41,552 nucleotides of DNA. Origin: Calothrix sp. FI2-JRJ7 (lineage in GTDB: Bacteria; Cyanobacteriota; Cyanobacteriia; Cyanobacteriales; Nostocaceae). Within the stretch, counting starts at the first letter, position 1. Each line of letters begins with the position of its first letter. Below are positions 16,227-24,129 of the stretch, in pieces. The stretch is taken from the NCBI GenBank assembly GCA_019359675.1, contig JAHHGX010000033.1, positions 1 through 41,552 on the forward strand, written 5' to 3'. The notes below the pieces were generated by a model, which did not search any database, was not told where the DNA came from, and saw only the letters and a list, made by a program, of their open reading frames with translations. A program made the position numbers and the translations under genes.

Positions 16227-16439
16227 ATGAGTGATAAATTAGACATCGAACAACAGCATGAGTTCTTAAGCTTTTTTGAGTACGTATTAAAAGATCAACT
16301 GTTGTTTGGAAAGTTTATGGATGTACTAGATAACTCTGAAGAGATGATTTATCTAGCTGCAGAATATGGGTTTCCTTTGGAGCGCTCGGCAATTAAGCCA
16401 GGTGTTGCGCGGGTGCTGGAAATACTCAAAAAAGAGTAA
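16227..16439 (+). CDS. Nif11-like domain protein
   Basis: 70 residues from ATG 16227. A longer frame to 16116 exists, but its first 37 residues look non-coding. The body, EFLSFFEYVLKDQLLFGKFM, EEMIYLAAEYGFPLE, follows the Nif11 pattern (helix, short Asp/Glu turn, hydrophobic helix ending in AAExGF). Many Nif11 proteins are leaders of ribosomal peptides. This one lacks a double-glycine cleavage site and a cysteine-rich core, so it is more like the stand-alone Nif11 proteins of nitrogen-fixing cyanobacteria, whose role is unknown. It may be read from its own promoter after the replication operon. Confidence 0.5.
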   Translation: MSDKLDIEQQHEFLSFFEYVLKDQLLFGKFMDVLDNSEEMIYLAAEYGFPLERSAIKPGVARVLEILKKE

Positions 16440-16578
16440 TGGCACCTCTATATAGTATAAAAATTTAATACAAATGTATTTTTATATACAGGAGTGTAGA
16501 AGGTTTCAAAAGCGTGGGCATTAACAATAGTTTATATTTAGATAAATATATATAGAGTAAGGGGTTGAGGGTTATTTT

Positions 16579-16812
16579 GTGGAGAAACCACGCCAGTTAG
16601 ATATATTTTCAGATAACGGGATTGAAGCTGGTGAACCTCGACAACTAGAACTCCCTCTTGTTCACGAAGTGTCTCCGAAGGAGAAAAAAACGGCGCCTCC
16701 CTCACCTCCACCCGGCGCCCAATTAAGTTTATTCCCCGATACCAAATTTCGTACTCGGCGCCAAAAAAGTTTATTAATGGATGTTGACGCATTGCAGCGC
16801 TTTGTCAGGTGA
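16579..16812 (+). pseudogene. GIY-YIG nuclease gene, 5' part, split by insertion
   Basis: GTG start at 16579, as in the intact copy at 19345. It encodes the same N-terminal tail: RQLDIFSDNGIE, RQLELPL, a proline-rich linker, GAQLSLFPD, then MDVDALQRF, where the intact copy has IHIDTLQSW. After QRFVR a stop follows, and the DNA changes to the RHH/RuvC cassette. The second half of the gene reappears at about 18906. About 75 bp upstream of the GTG are also related to the intact copy (TATATAGAGTAAG and TTGAGGGT in both), so gene and leader were duplicated together. As it stands it would give only a 77-residue tail with three clamp-type motifs and no nuclease domain. Confidence 0.7.
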
Positions 16813-16841
16813 CTGAAAATATAGGTAAATATGGGCAAACC

Positions 16842-17015
16842 TTACGTTAATTGATTTCTTGCTAGCTTCTCTATATAGTCACTCAAACTTTTACAGCCCG
16901 CATTAGCTGCCTGCTCTTGTAAGAGCTTTTTTGCTGTTGGGGTCAAAGCTAAGTTAACCCTGATTTTAACCTCGTCGTAGTCTTGACCTTCCCCACGTAA
17001 ACGTTTTTTCCCCAT
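16842..17015 (-). CDS. Ribbon-helix-helix (Arc-type) small protein
   Basis: 57 residues: MGKKRLRGEGQDYDEVKIRV, NLALTPTAKKLLQEQAANAG, CKSLSDYIEKLARNQ. It has a basic N-terminus, a strand (VKIRVNLAL) and two helices, the pattern of ribbon-helix-helix DNA-binding proteins such as antitoxins and plasmid repressors. It is divergent from the RuvC nuclease gene, with 81 bp between the starts and an imperfect inverted repeat in that gap, so it is probably the repressor of both. It lies inside the insertion and seems to belong to the cassette. A toxin-antitoxin antitoxin is the alternative reading, with the nuclease as its partner. Confidence 0.65.
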   Translation of the reverse strand: MGKKRLRGEGQDYDEVKIRVNLALTPTAKKLLQEQAANAGCKSLSDYIEKLARNQLT

Positions 17016-17018
17016 TTT

Positions 17019-17063
17019 AATATATTAGTTATTGCGTAATTTCTAAAAATGAACTATTATATT
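17019..17063. promoter_or_regulatory. Divergent promoter region with imperfect inverted repeat
   Basis: AATATATTAGTT (17019-17030) and AACTATTATATT (17052-17063) form a 12-bp inverted repeat with two mismatches, in the 81-bp gap between the RHH and RuvC genes. A plausible operator for the RHH protein. Confidence 0.4.
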
Positions 17064-17096
17064 GTAAATGGTTAATGAGGGTGCAAAGATAAAACT

Positions 17097-18725
17097 ATGA
17101 GCAAGCCTGTAAAGCCACGTAAAACAGCGTCGCAATTAAAGAAAGGTGCCTTACAAGCACAAAGACTGTTAATTCTGTCTGGTTATTACGTTGACTGCTG
17201 GTTTGTCACTAAACTTGAATCTGTTCTTAGAATAGAGACAACAGTTATTAATCCAGTAATCGAATGTAGTAATAGAGATACAATCGATGCGCTAATTAAT
17301 ACGCTTTATACAGTTCGTGCTGATACCTACAACGTACTTGGGAGCGCGCAGTTTTGGAATGGTTCATGGTTTGGAACTCAGAATGTCGTTGCTGCTCATA
17401 GCGGTAAGCCTGAAACACGTCTTGTACACGGTAAACCATTACCGTCTAAGATATTCGAGTGGACAGTCCAAGACGCTGCAAAGAATATATTGGCAAGTCA
17501 GGAAGCAAGCAAAGTAGAAATAATAAAACGTATTTATAAACGAATTCCATTACATGTAGGTGCCGACTTAACAAAAGAACAAGTAGCTGAGAATAAAGAA
17601 TTAACCAAACAGCGTCAAGCTGCAATTGATGCATTAAAGTCATTTGAGACTATCAAAACTATCCCGTGGTTACATCGTTATTTCCGAGACTGTTACAAAC
17701 GTGGTCATTGTCAGCAAAATAGACAAATTGTGTACCAGCAGCAAGCTTATAGCTGTAAAAGAATATCACGTTATCTGTTCGAGGTCGAAGTACAAGGGTT
17801 AGAACGTGGTCAGCGTATTAAATTAATCGTTAAATCAAATCGAGTTATTACAGGTCAAATTCGGTTAATCCGTAACGATAAAGGAGAGCTAGAAATTCAC
17901 CATTTAGAAACTTTATATAATCGTGATTATTGTGAGTTATTAAACCGTGAAGATGAATTAGGTTTAGACCGTGGCTACACTGAGGTGTTCTATACATCTA
18001 ATAATCAAGTACTTGGTGGCAATTTTGGTAAACAGTTAACTCGTAAAACCGATAGAATGACTAATCACGGTCGCAACAAAAATAAATTATGGTCACTCGC
18101 TCACGTCCGTTACAAAGATGATGCATACAAGGCACATCGTATTATTCAAAATAACTTAGGTAGTAAGACAGAGAATAAACGGCGCCGTGTCGATGACGCA
18201 TATGTAAATACTGTTGTTAACACTGCTTGTAAAGCCGCTACAGAACAAGCTGTGACTATACACGTAGAAGATTTGTTAGAGCAAATACGCCCGAACAAAA
18301 AGTTATCTAGGCGAGCTAAAAATCGCCTTGAGAAGTGGGAAAAAGGTACAGTTAAGACTCGACTTACCCACTGGTCACAACGCAACAGCACCAATCTTAA
18401 CTGGGTGAATGCTGCGTATTCCTCGCAAGTTGATCATCGCAATGGTACTTTGTTGGGTACTAGAAACGGAGATTGCTTTACTACGTATGATAGGGTGGAA
18501 TTTCACAGTGACTTAAATGCTGCAAAGAACTTACTTCATCGTGGTTTGGACACGGAAATTACGAGGTTTATGAAGTACAAAGATGTTCAAGTAGTATTAC
18601 TGCGTAGAACCGCGCTTTTCTTGAGTGCAATGGGACTGACATTGCTTGACGCAATTAACTTAGGTTGGCTTGATGTTAAGCATAAAAAATGTCAGGCATT
18701 TGAGGAAATCCTACACGGGTTGTAG
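17097..18725 (+). CDS. TnpB/Cas12-like RuvC nuclease, zinc-finger-less
   Basis: 542 residues, longer than ordinary TnpB (about 400). The C-terminal RuvC nuclease keeps all three acidic residues: D291 in ELGLDRGYTEVF, E391 in TIHVEDLLEQI and D472 in FHSDLNAAKNLL. Where TnpB has a CxxC...CxxC zinc finger between the last two motifs, this protein has VNAAYSSQVDHRNGTLLGTR and NGDCFTTYDRVEF with no cysteine pairs. That version is seen in type V-U Cas12-like proteins of cyanobacteria. The N-terminal half (MSKPVKPRKTASQLKKG, KESVLR-like strands, GSAQFWNGSWFGTQN) would form the RNA- and DNA-binding lobe. No CRISPR array or Cas1/2 is near. The likely activity is RNA-guided DNA cleavage with a guide from the 3' flank; this is inference. 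It is not Cas12k, because the catalytic residues are present. Confidence 0.7.
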   Translation: MSKPVKPRKTASQLKKGALQAQRLLILSGYYVDCWFVTKLESVLRIETTVINPVIECSNRDTIDALINTLYTVRADTYNVLGSAQFWNGSWFGTQNVVAAHSGKPETRLVHGKPLPSKIFEWTVQDAAKNILASQEASKVEIIKRIYKRIPLHVGADLTKEQVAENKELTKQRQAAIDALKSFETIKTIPWLHRYFRDCYKRGHCQQNRQIVYQQQAYSCKRISRYLFEVEVQGLERGQRIKLIVKSNRVITGQIRLIRNDKGELEIHHLETLYNRDYCELLNREDELGLDRGYTEVFYTSNNQVLGGNFGKQLTRKTDRMTNHGRNKNKLWSLAHVRYKDDAYKAHRIIQNNLGSKTENKRRRVDDAYVNTVVNTACKAATEQAVTIHVEDLLEQIRPNKKLSRRAKNRLEKWEKGTVKTRLTHWSQRNSTNLNWVNAAYSSQVDHRNGTLLGTRNGDCFTTYDRVEFHSDLNAAKNLLHRGLDTEITRFMKYKDVQVVLLRRTALFLSAMGLTLLDAINLGWLDVKHKKCQAFEEILHGL

Positions 18726-18870
18726 GAACGTCTAGTAACAGAAAATGGGAGGATTACCCAATCCGCTATGTAATGTTCCAACACACGTACATTACCGAAC
18801 CAAACTGACACAGACAGCAATGACAAAGCAAGCAAGGTTACTTGTTTTGACACAAATCTTACTGCTCGCT
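18726..18870 (+). other. 3' flank of RuvC nuclease gene, candidate guide-RNA region
   Basis: Gene-free DNA between the nuclease stop and the resumed GIY-YIG gene. GTAATGT (18770-18776) pairs with ACATTAC (18789-18795), and TGGG/CCCA forms a short stem before it. In TnpB systems the omega RNA overlaps the 3' end of the gene and this flank, with the guide taken from beyond the element edge. I see a suitable position and some structure, not proof. Confidence 0.3.
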
Positions 18871-18905
18871 GGCAAATGCCCAGATTGCGCGTAGGTTTAG
18901 TGAAC

Positions 18906-19142
18906 CCGCGTACATGTAAACCATCTGAACAAGTAGCATTATTTGACCTGGCGCCTTCTCATTGCGATCCGGAACGTATCGACCCATTGCAGTTGCAAAT
19001 GCAATCGATGGCTTTTTATAGGATGCCTGCTGATTATCCAGGAGAAGCTTGTTTATATTTTGTAATTGATTCGGCGCCGATTTCTTTATCTAATAGCTTA
19101 GGATTTGTACTTAGTTGCCAACACACCTTTTATAAAAACTAA
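18906..19142 (+). pseudogene. GIY-YIG nuclease gene, 3' part after insertion
   Basis: Continues the gene begun at 16579. KPSEQVALFDLAPS matches KPSEQKALFELPEL of the intact paralogue, followed by RIDPLQLQMQSMAF and GEACLYFVIDSAPI, which corresponds to the start of the GIY-YIG domain (YLYFVVDKIPG). After that the frame degrades (SLSNSLGFVLSCQHTFYKN) and stops, so the YIG, arginine, glutamate and asparagine of the active site are absent. It is more decayed than the intact copy, as expected after loss of function. A start at 18876 would use foreign sequence. Confidence 0.65.
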
Positions 19143-19344
19143 TACACCTCGATTTCAATCTGTATCTTGTGTCCAAGAGTGAAAACTGCGTTTACATTTA
19201 AATTTTCTGCGACAATGTGAGCGGCGCCTGTCAATGCACTTTATACGACTTTTGACTCAGTATCAAAGGTTTTAGGAGGCGTGAGTATCAACAATGGTCT
19301 ATATTAAAATGAATGTATATAGAGTAAGCATTTGAGGGTGTTGT

Positions 19345-19983
19345 GTGGAGAAAGCACGTCAATTAGATATATTTTCAGACAACGGCATTGAACAGGGTCA
19401 ACCTCGGCAACTTGAACTCCCTCTCGAACAGTCGGCGCCTCCAATTCCCCCAGGCGCCCAGTTAAGTTTATTTTCAGATAAAAAATTCAAGGCGCCGACC
19501 AATGAAAAAGTAATCATACATATTGATACTTTACAGTCTTGGAAAAATCAGATAGTAGATTATCAACAGCAAGCTCGTAATACTAAGCCTAGTGAGCAGA
19601 AAGCATTGTTTGAGCTACCAGAATTATCTGCTGAAGATTACACGCAAATTGACCCATTAAAATTAAAAAACCAGGTAATATCTAAATATAAAGCTACAGA
19701 CTATCTATACTTTGTTGTAGACAAAATACCTGGTTTGATTCTCTACATAGGACAGCAGAGAGTAAATAAAAAATTGAATAAAGTACACGAATTAAATGAG
19801 TATATCACTGCTTACCAAGAATTACATAATTATTACAAATTAAAAACATCTATAAGTATTGTATTTTGGCAGAATGTACCGCAAGATAAAGAGCGGCGCC
19901 AGGACTTAGAGGAATATTTGATTTTGAAATGGCGGGCGCCGTTTAATAAACAGTCCTTCCAGTGGTGGGGCTTACCGTTTTAA
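19345..19983 (+). CDS. GIY-YIG nuclease with sliding-clamp-like motifs
   Basis: 212 residues, GTG start with GAGGGTG upstream. The N-terminal tail holds QLDIF (6-10), QLELPL (22-27) and QLSLF (39-43), which match the pentapeptide QL(S/D)LF and hexapeptide QLxLPL motifs that bind the bacterial DNA polymerase sliding clamp, plus a looser QKALFEL (85-91). The C-terminal 95 residues are a GIY-YIG domain: LYFVVDK (GIY position), LYIG (133-136), R139, E189/E190 and N201 in LEEYLILKWRAPFNK. This cyanobacterial family has no known role. The motifs suggest a nuclease recruited to replication forks or repair sites. A split copy lies at 16579-19142 and a short fossil near 1352. Confidence 0.75.
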   Translation: MEKARQLDIFSDNGIEQGQPRQLELPLEQSAPPIPPGAQLSLFSDKKFKAPTNEKVIIHIDTLQSWKNQIVDYQQQARNTKPSEQKALFELPELSAEDYTQIDPLKLKNQVISKYKATDYLYFVVDKIPGLILYIGQQRVNKKLNKVHELNEYITAYQELHNYYKLKTSISIVFWQNVPQDKERRQDLEEYLILKWRAPFNKQSFQWWGLPF

Positions 19984-20004
19984 TTGTATTATCATTTGAT
20001 ATTC

Positions 20005-20270
20005 CTACTGGTTTTATTGTGGCACCACCTCAAGAAAACAATGATATTACAGCAAATGCCTATCTAGGTAGTGGCGGCAAAGTTCAAGTTAATACAATTA
20101 GTCTTTTTGGTGTGGCGGCGCTTAGTCGAGAAGACTTAGCTAGACAATTAAGAATTGATGGTACAAACCCAAATTTACTAGACCCGGTAAGGCTTTAACA
20201 AACGATATTACGGCTATTTTTCAGGTAAACCCAACATTGAATGGCACCGTAAATATTAATACTTATGATT
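20005..20270 (+). pseudogene. Filamentous-haemagglutinin-type exoprotein fragment
   Basis: TGFIVAPPQENNDITANAYL, GSGGKVQVNTISLFGV, SREDLARQL, NPNLLDPVRL, then after a -1 frame change at about 20196 TNDITAIFQVNPTLNGTVNI and NTYD. This is the end of the beta-helix repeat domain of large secreted cyanobacterial two-partner exoproteins (pattern NSDI-ANA-GRGG...LDPVRLPTNDITA). The intact proteins are usually 800 residues or more, and only about 85 codons remain. It runs directly out of the GIY-YIG stop and into the end of the next minus-strand gene, so it is a scrap. Confidence 0.7.
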
Positions 20271-20271
20271 C

Positions 20272-20553
20272 TTACAAAGAACCTAACTCTAATTGTTCTA
20301 AATATATAAATTCAGGAGATTTAACACCTGCTTTCTCTCTAATTTCTACTAATTCTGGCGATTCAAAAAAGATTTTAGCATCGCTGATAGATGTCCAAAC
20401 TGAAAAATGAACAATTTTGTTGGGTTCATTTTCATATTTCAAGACTTGATAAGAACGCTCCCCTGCTTCTTTTCTAATATTTTTCGCATTATCAAACACT
20501 TTTTTCCATGCTTCATAATCTTCTACTTCATGAATAATTAATACGTGGTGCAT
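20272..20553 (-). CDS. Antibiotic-biosynthesis-monooxygenase-like (ABM fold) protein
   Basis: 93 residues, complete: MHHVLIIHEVEDYEAWKKVF, NAKNIRKEAGERSYQVLKYE, IVHFSVWTSISDAKIFFESP. Length and the VEDYEAWKKVFD...A..F pattern fit the ABM/ferredoxin-like fold, which includes small monooxygenases, haem-degrading enzymes and many uncharacterised stress proteins. Cyanobacterial proteins of this type are usually annotated only as ABM-like. No partner gene indicates a substrate. It stands alone; the ATG at 20553 has no strong ribosome site. Its 3' end meets the FHA fragment. Confidence 0.7.
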   Translation of the reverse strand: MHHVLIIHEVEDYEAWKKVFDNAKNIRKEAGERSYQVLKYENEPNKIVHFSVWTSISDAKIFFESPELVEIREKAGVKSPEFIYLEQLELGSL

Positions 20554-20757
20554 AATTACAATTTATAAGGGTTAAACTTTGGCGCCTAATAATTATAAAT
20601 TTAATCACATTTGTAGATTTCCTGCCTGATAATCTAATAACGTCCGGTACTTAGTATATTCTAATGCGTAGCAAATAAATGTAATGAAACAGGTGCCTGT
20701 GGGTCAATATGATACCCGTTGATTACAGGCGCCTTATTGTTGTTTAAACTAATTTTC

Positions 20758-21633
20758 TTATGAACATTTCTTTTTAAACTGTTTGATTCCTATAACGGAA
20801 ACCCAAACACCACCAAGAACTAATAAAACAGGCGCCGTTTCTGGTTCAGGTACTGTAACAGGTGATGTCGGATTTTTAAATGCTTCAAATAGCGTTATTG
20901 CGGTGGCTGTTGATAATCCCTCGATTTCTGCGACTACAAGCGCGCGTTCGTTATCACTTTTAGCAGAGCGCAGTTTTTCATAATTACGAAACGCCAGTTC
21001 CCGCCAAAGTGCAACAATTTGAAAACGCTGTAAATCATCTTCGGTTCCTGGTACATCAGCATCATCAATTGTTGGGTCATATTTTTGTGCAAGTTCTGGA
21101 AGTACATTGAAACGATTAAGAACTTGATTGAAGCGGTTATGGTCGTCATAACTAACTAATATTCCCCTTTGAGAAAGCTCATATAGCATCAATGGTAAAT
21201 CGCGTAAAATATGAGCGCTAGTGCCAAGTACCAAATTTCCCCCTCCTGACACCGTTTTGTTTTCTGCCGCATCAAATGCTATCTTCCAAGCAGCAGGAAC
21301 ATTGGCGCCTTTGTGATAATCATCATAAGCTCGAAAATAATAGTCTGCAAATAGCGCATCTTCTTGAACTACTGAAGCGGGATTATCAAAACCAACTGTA
21401 TTGATTAACCTTTGTAGAGCTTCGGTGGTTCGGAGGTAGCTAAGGGCAAAAATTCCATCACGGTCGCGTTGTGCTTCTAACGGTTCGTACCTTCGTTCCA
21501 TTTCTTGGATAACAAGGTTTAAACACTCTGGTTTCCCCTCCTGACAAACTGGGATAGAAGCTAGAGAGGCAGCAAAAGCTGAACCTTGCATTGAAAATAG
21601 CAGCGCAATACTTCCTAAAATGAAATTTTTCAT
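20758..21633 (-). CDS. DUF5995-like exported protein with PEP-CTERM signal
   Basis: 291 residues. It has a signal peptide (MKNFILGSIALLFSMQGSAF, cleaved near AFA-AS), then a DUF5995-type body: ALFADYYFRAYDDYHKG, VPAAWKIAFDAAENKT, GGGNLVLGTSAHILRDLPLM. Histidine and aspartate residues in HILRDLP and DDH suggest a metal or phosphate site known from that family. The end is a PEP-CTERM signal (VPEPETAPVLLVLGG, hydrophobic helix, KQFKKKC). It would be exported and anchored or sorted by an exosortase encoded elsewhere. Substrate unknown. Single gene with the ATG at 21633. Confidence 0.75.
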   Translation of the reverse strand: MKNFILGSIALLFSMQGSAFAASLASIPVCQEGKPECLNLVIQEMERRYEPLEAQRDRDGIFALSYLRTTEALQRLINTVGFDNPASVVQEDALFADYYFRAYDDYHKGANVPAAWKIAFDAAENKTVSGGGNLVLGTSAHILRDLPLMLYELSQRGILVSYDDHNRFNQVLNRFNVLPELAQKYDPTIDDADVPGTEDDLQRFQIVALWRELAFRNYEKLRSAKSDNERALVVAEIEGLSTATAITLFEAFKNPTSPVTVPEPETAPVLLVLGGVWVSVIGIKQFKKKCS

Positions 21634-22625
21634 TTGAATTTATAGCTCTATTTTTCGCCAGTTTAAGTGAAATTACCCAAATATTATCGCAAATAAAATA
21701 AAAATTATGTAAATTACTTGTAAATTAGCGGCGCCTATCCAAATGCAAAAAGCTCCCTGCTCCCGGTACCAGATTCCAACTCTCATAGCCAAGCAGCTAA
21801 GAAGAAGTGTAAGCTGCGGCTGTATTTACTAAGATATGTAGAGAAGGTGATTGATGAGCGTGCGCTTGCATTGACACCTAAATGTAACTGGTGCCACCTC
21901 CAAAGATAGCAGCATTAAATTTATAAGTATGAAACTTGTAAAAAAGTGACAATTATTACTTTGAGATGAGTGATTACTGATTCATGCGTCAAGCTTTCCA
22001 TTCAACTCGTATATTTTTGTATTGAAATAAAAATAGTCAATACGAGAATAAGTGTATGAGTGTGGAAGGAGATGAATGTGATGAAACTGAAAGCTTTGAT
22101 GGTAGTTACAACTTTCTCATTGAAGCCAGCGGTGGAGTGTTTCTCTAAGATACTAAACAATCCGTACCGTAATTTTAAATGAGGCGCCAGTATTGTTTCC
22201 TGCTATCTGTACTATACATACTGTCGATTACAACGTTATAGGGGATTATTGAAATTAGTGTAAGTACAATAGCACAACAGTAAGCGTTGATTGTAAATCT
22301 ATCATTAGGGTTTTTCCAGAAGGATAAATCAACGCTGATTTTACCAAATATATAAATAAATGTAAATTTAATGTGCTAGCTACGGAAAAACTTCATTAGG
22401 TTTTGAATCTATATAACAAGCTATGCAATGAAAGTACTTGTATAACAAAATAAAAGCTTAACAGCAGCAGAGAGCTTAACTGTTAAGAAGACATGCTGTG
22501 GAAAACGGGTAAAAAAAAATTAATGAAGCTAGGATGTCAATGGCTGCAAGATTATCTTGTTAGCTATCCTCAAGAGTTGAAATGACTCAAGGTATACGAA
22601 CGGATCATGGTTAGAGAAAAATAGT
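21634..22625. other. Gene-poor 1-kb stretch with possible scraps
   Basis: One start-less plus-strand frame, about 21735-21907, reads KKKCKLRLYLLRYVEKVIDE then LTPKCNWCHLQR and may be the end of a small cysteine-containing plasmid protein; I cannot name it. A small ORF with a good ribosome site lies at 22081-22182. The rest (22183-22625) is AT-rich leader DNA of the Hint-Tim44 gene, with several short A/T runs and no clear promoter boxes that I trust. Confidence 0.4.
22081..22182 (+). CDS. Possible truncated exported peptide
   Basis: 33 codons (MKLKALMVVTTFSLKPAVEC and on), preceded by GGAAGGAG 9 bases upstream. It looks like the start of a signal peptide whose gene was cut off; a GGCGCC follows the stop. 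It may be a gene fragment rather than a functional peptide. Confidence 0.3.
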   Translation: MKLKALMVVTTFSLKPAVECFSKILNNPYRNFK

Positions 22626-23873
22626 ATGAAAAATGCACGTATATTAACTAAACTGCTATGGATTAGTGCCATTATCTCACTCATTTTTTCTATTTGCATA
22701 ACTGATGTTGCTTATGCTCGTGGAGGTTGTTTTGGTGGTAGTACTGTAATTTTAACAACTCAAGGTAATAAACCTATTGAAAAATTACACAAAGGTGACA
22801 GCATTATTGGTTATAATTTCACAACCCACCAACTAGAAGTAGGAAATATAGGGGACATTCAAGCCCTAAACTCACATAAATATCTATTAATTAACGGTAA
22901 AATTAAAGTAACAGAAACCCATCCTTTTTATGTAAGAACTTCCACTGGAATTAAATTGGAGCAAGCTCAACAACTTAAAATTGGCGCCCAACTGATTGGA
23001 GAAGGAGAGTCTAGCATTGTTATCTCCAAAATTAAGTATGTGAATAAAAACATCACAGTATATAATCTAATCTCTGTAAGCCCAAATCATAATTTTTATG
23101 CAGATGGTATTTTAGTTCACAATAAAGGAGGAGGTGGAGGAGGAAGCTCTGGTGGAGGAGGTAGAGTAGGAGGTTATTATAGAGGAAGTGGGAATAGCTC
23201 TTTCATTCCAATCAACTCAAAAACACTTCCCAAGTATATACTAACATTAATAGTTTTAGCGTTTGTTTTGTTACCAACAATATTCTGGTATGAAATTTAT
23301 AATTTTGTTCGTTTTTTTCAAAAGGAATTTACCAACGATGATGAATTAAAGCAGTTTGCTACAAAAATTAATATCAAATTTAAAAATCTTTATTCTGTGA
23401 AATATTTTAAAGATAACGAGCAGTGGAACACAATTCCAATAGAATCAGAAATAAGTGAGCAGCAGTATAAACATATACTTAGTAAAAATGAATTAATTGA
23501 ACGAGTAAACTCTTTATTTATACGGTATCAACTTGACTGGACTACAAAAAAGTTTAAGCATATGATTGATGATGTGGCTGAACCATTTTATACCGAGCAA
23601 TGCAAAATCTTTAAACGTGAATTTAATAGTAACTTCGATATTGTTTATAATCCTGAGTTAATTGAAGCTTGTCCAATTAGTTTAATGCAGGAAGAAAATA
23701 AGCATATTTTTCGAGTTCAAGTAAATGCTAAGATGACCAACTTTGCTATTTCTCCCGCCGGATATATACTTAGTGGTGAGCCTTACCCACGCTTGTTTAC
23801 TGAATATTGGGATATTAGTTTAGACTCGTCTGGAAAATGCTACTTAATAAAAATTGGCCAACTTTCAGTATAA
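22626..23873 (+). CDS. Hint (intein-like) domain fused to Tim44-like membrane protein
   Basis: 415 residues. An N-terminal signal or membrane segment (about 7-28) ends in AYARGG. A Hint domain follows (35-166): it starts with Cys35 (CFGGSTVILTTQGNKPIEKL), has block B TETHPF (T96, H99) and ends SPNHNFYADGILVHN with H165-N166. Such domains self-cleave or splice. Here the residue after Asn is Lys, not Cys/Ser/Thr, so splicing is unlikely but N- or C-terminal cleavage is possible. Then come a glycine-rich linker (168-190), a membrane helix (about 205-228) and a C-terminal Tim44/NTF2-like domain (230-415; VNSLFIRYQLDWTTKKFKHM, ISPAGYILSG). The glycine-rich segment plus Tim44 is an ordinary bacterial arrangement; the Hint is an insertion into it. 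Single gene. Confidence 0.7.
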   Translation: MKNARILTKLLWISAIISLIFSICITDVAYARGGCFGGSTVILTTQGNKPIEKLHKGDSIIGYNFTTHQLEVGNIGDIQALNSHKYLLINGKIKVTETHPFYVRTSTGIKLEQAQQLKIGAQLIGEGESSIVISKIKYVNKNITVYNLISVSPNHNFYADGILVHNKGGGGGGSSGGGGRVGGYYRGSGNSSFIPINSKTLPKYILTLIVLAFVLLPTIFWYEIYNFVRFFQKEFTNDDELKQFATKINIKFKNLYSVKYFKDNEQWNTIPIESEISEQQYKHILSKNELIERVNSLFIRYQLDWTTKKFKHMIDDVAEPFYTEQCKIFKREFNSNFDIVYNPELIEACPISLMQEENKHIFRVQVNAKMTNFAISPAGYILSGEPYPRLFTEYWDISLDSSGKCYLIKIGQLSV

Positions 23874-24129
23874 TGTATAAATTTTACCAAGCCTTTGTTT
23901 ACGATGGCGCCTAATCAAATGGACTTAACTAAACTCGCAACTATAACAGAACCTAGTTCAGCCCAAGCAGTTATGCACTTGGTACTTTCTTTCTGATTTT
24001 TATAGTGAAGTGGGTTCTCGAACACGCACGTGAACCTGATATAAGGCGCCGTGTCATAGCGTAAAACAAACCTAAAAAACTGGGTTTTTGGTTATAACCT
24101 CGTAGATGCAGGTGCCTAAATATTTAAAC

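Larger units (their letters stand above)
16806..18905. mobile_element. RHH + TnpB/Cas12-like RuvC nuclease cassette inserted in a GIY-YIG gene
   Basis: About 2.1 kb separate the two halves of a GIY-YIG gene that is continuous in its paralogue at 19345. The insert holds a divergent pair, a ribbon-helix-helix gene (minus) and a RuvC nuclease gene (plus), plus about 180 bp of 3' non-coding DNA. No transposase (Y1 TnpA or serine recombinase) and no terminal inverted repeats were seen. That fits the TnpB/IS605 style of ends, or movement by a transposase acting in trans. The exact edges are uncertain by tens of bases, because the flanking gene has drifted. Confidence 0.6.

Noticed and set aside
17097-18725. 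Cas12k of a CRISPR-associated transposon
   Set aside because: The RuvC catalytic residues are all present (they are lost in Cas12k), the length is shorter, and no tnsB, tnsC, tniQ or array is nearby.
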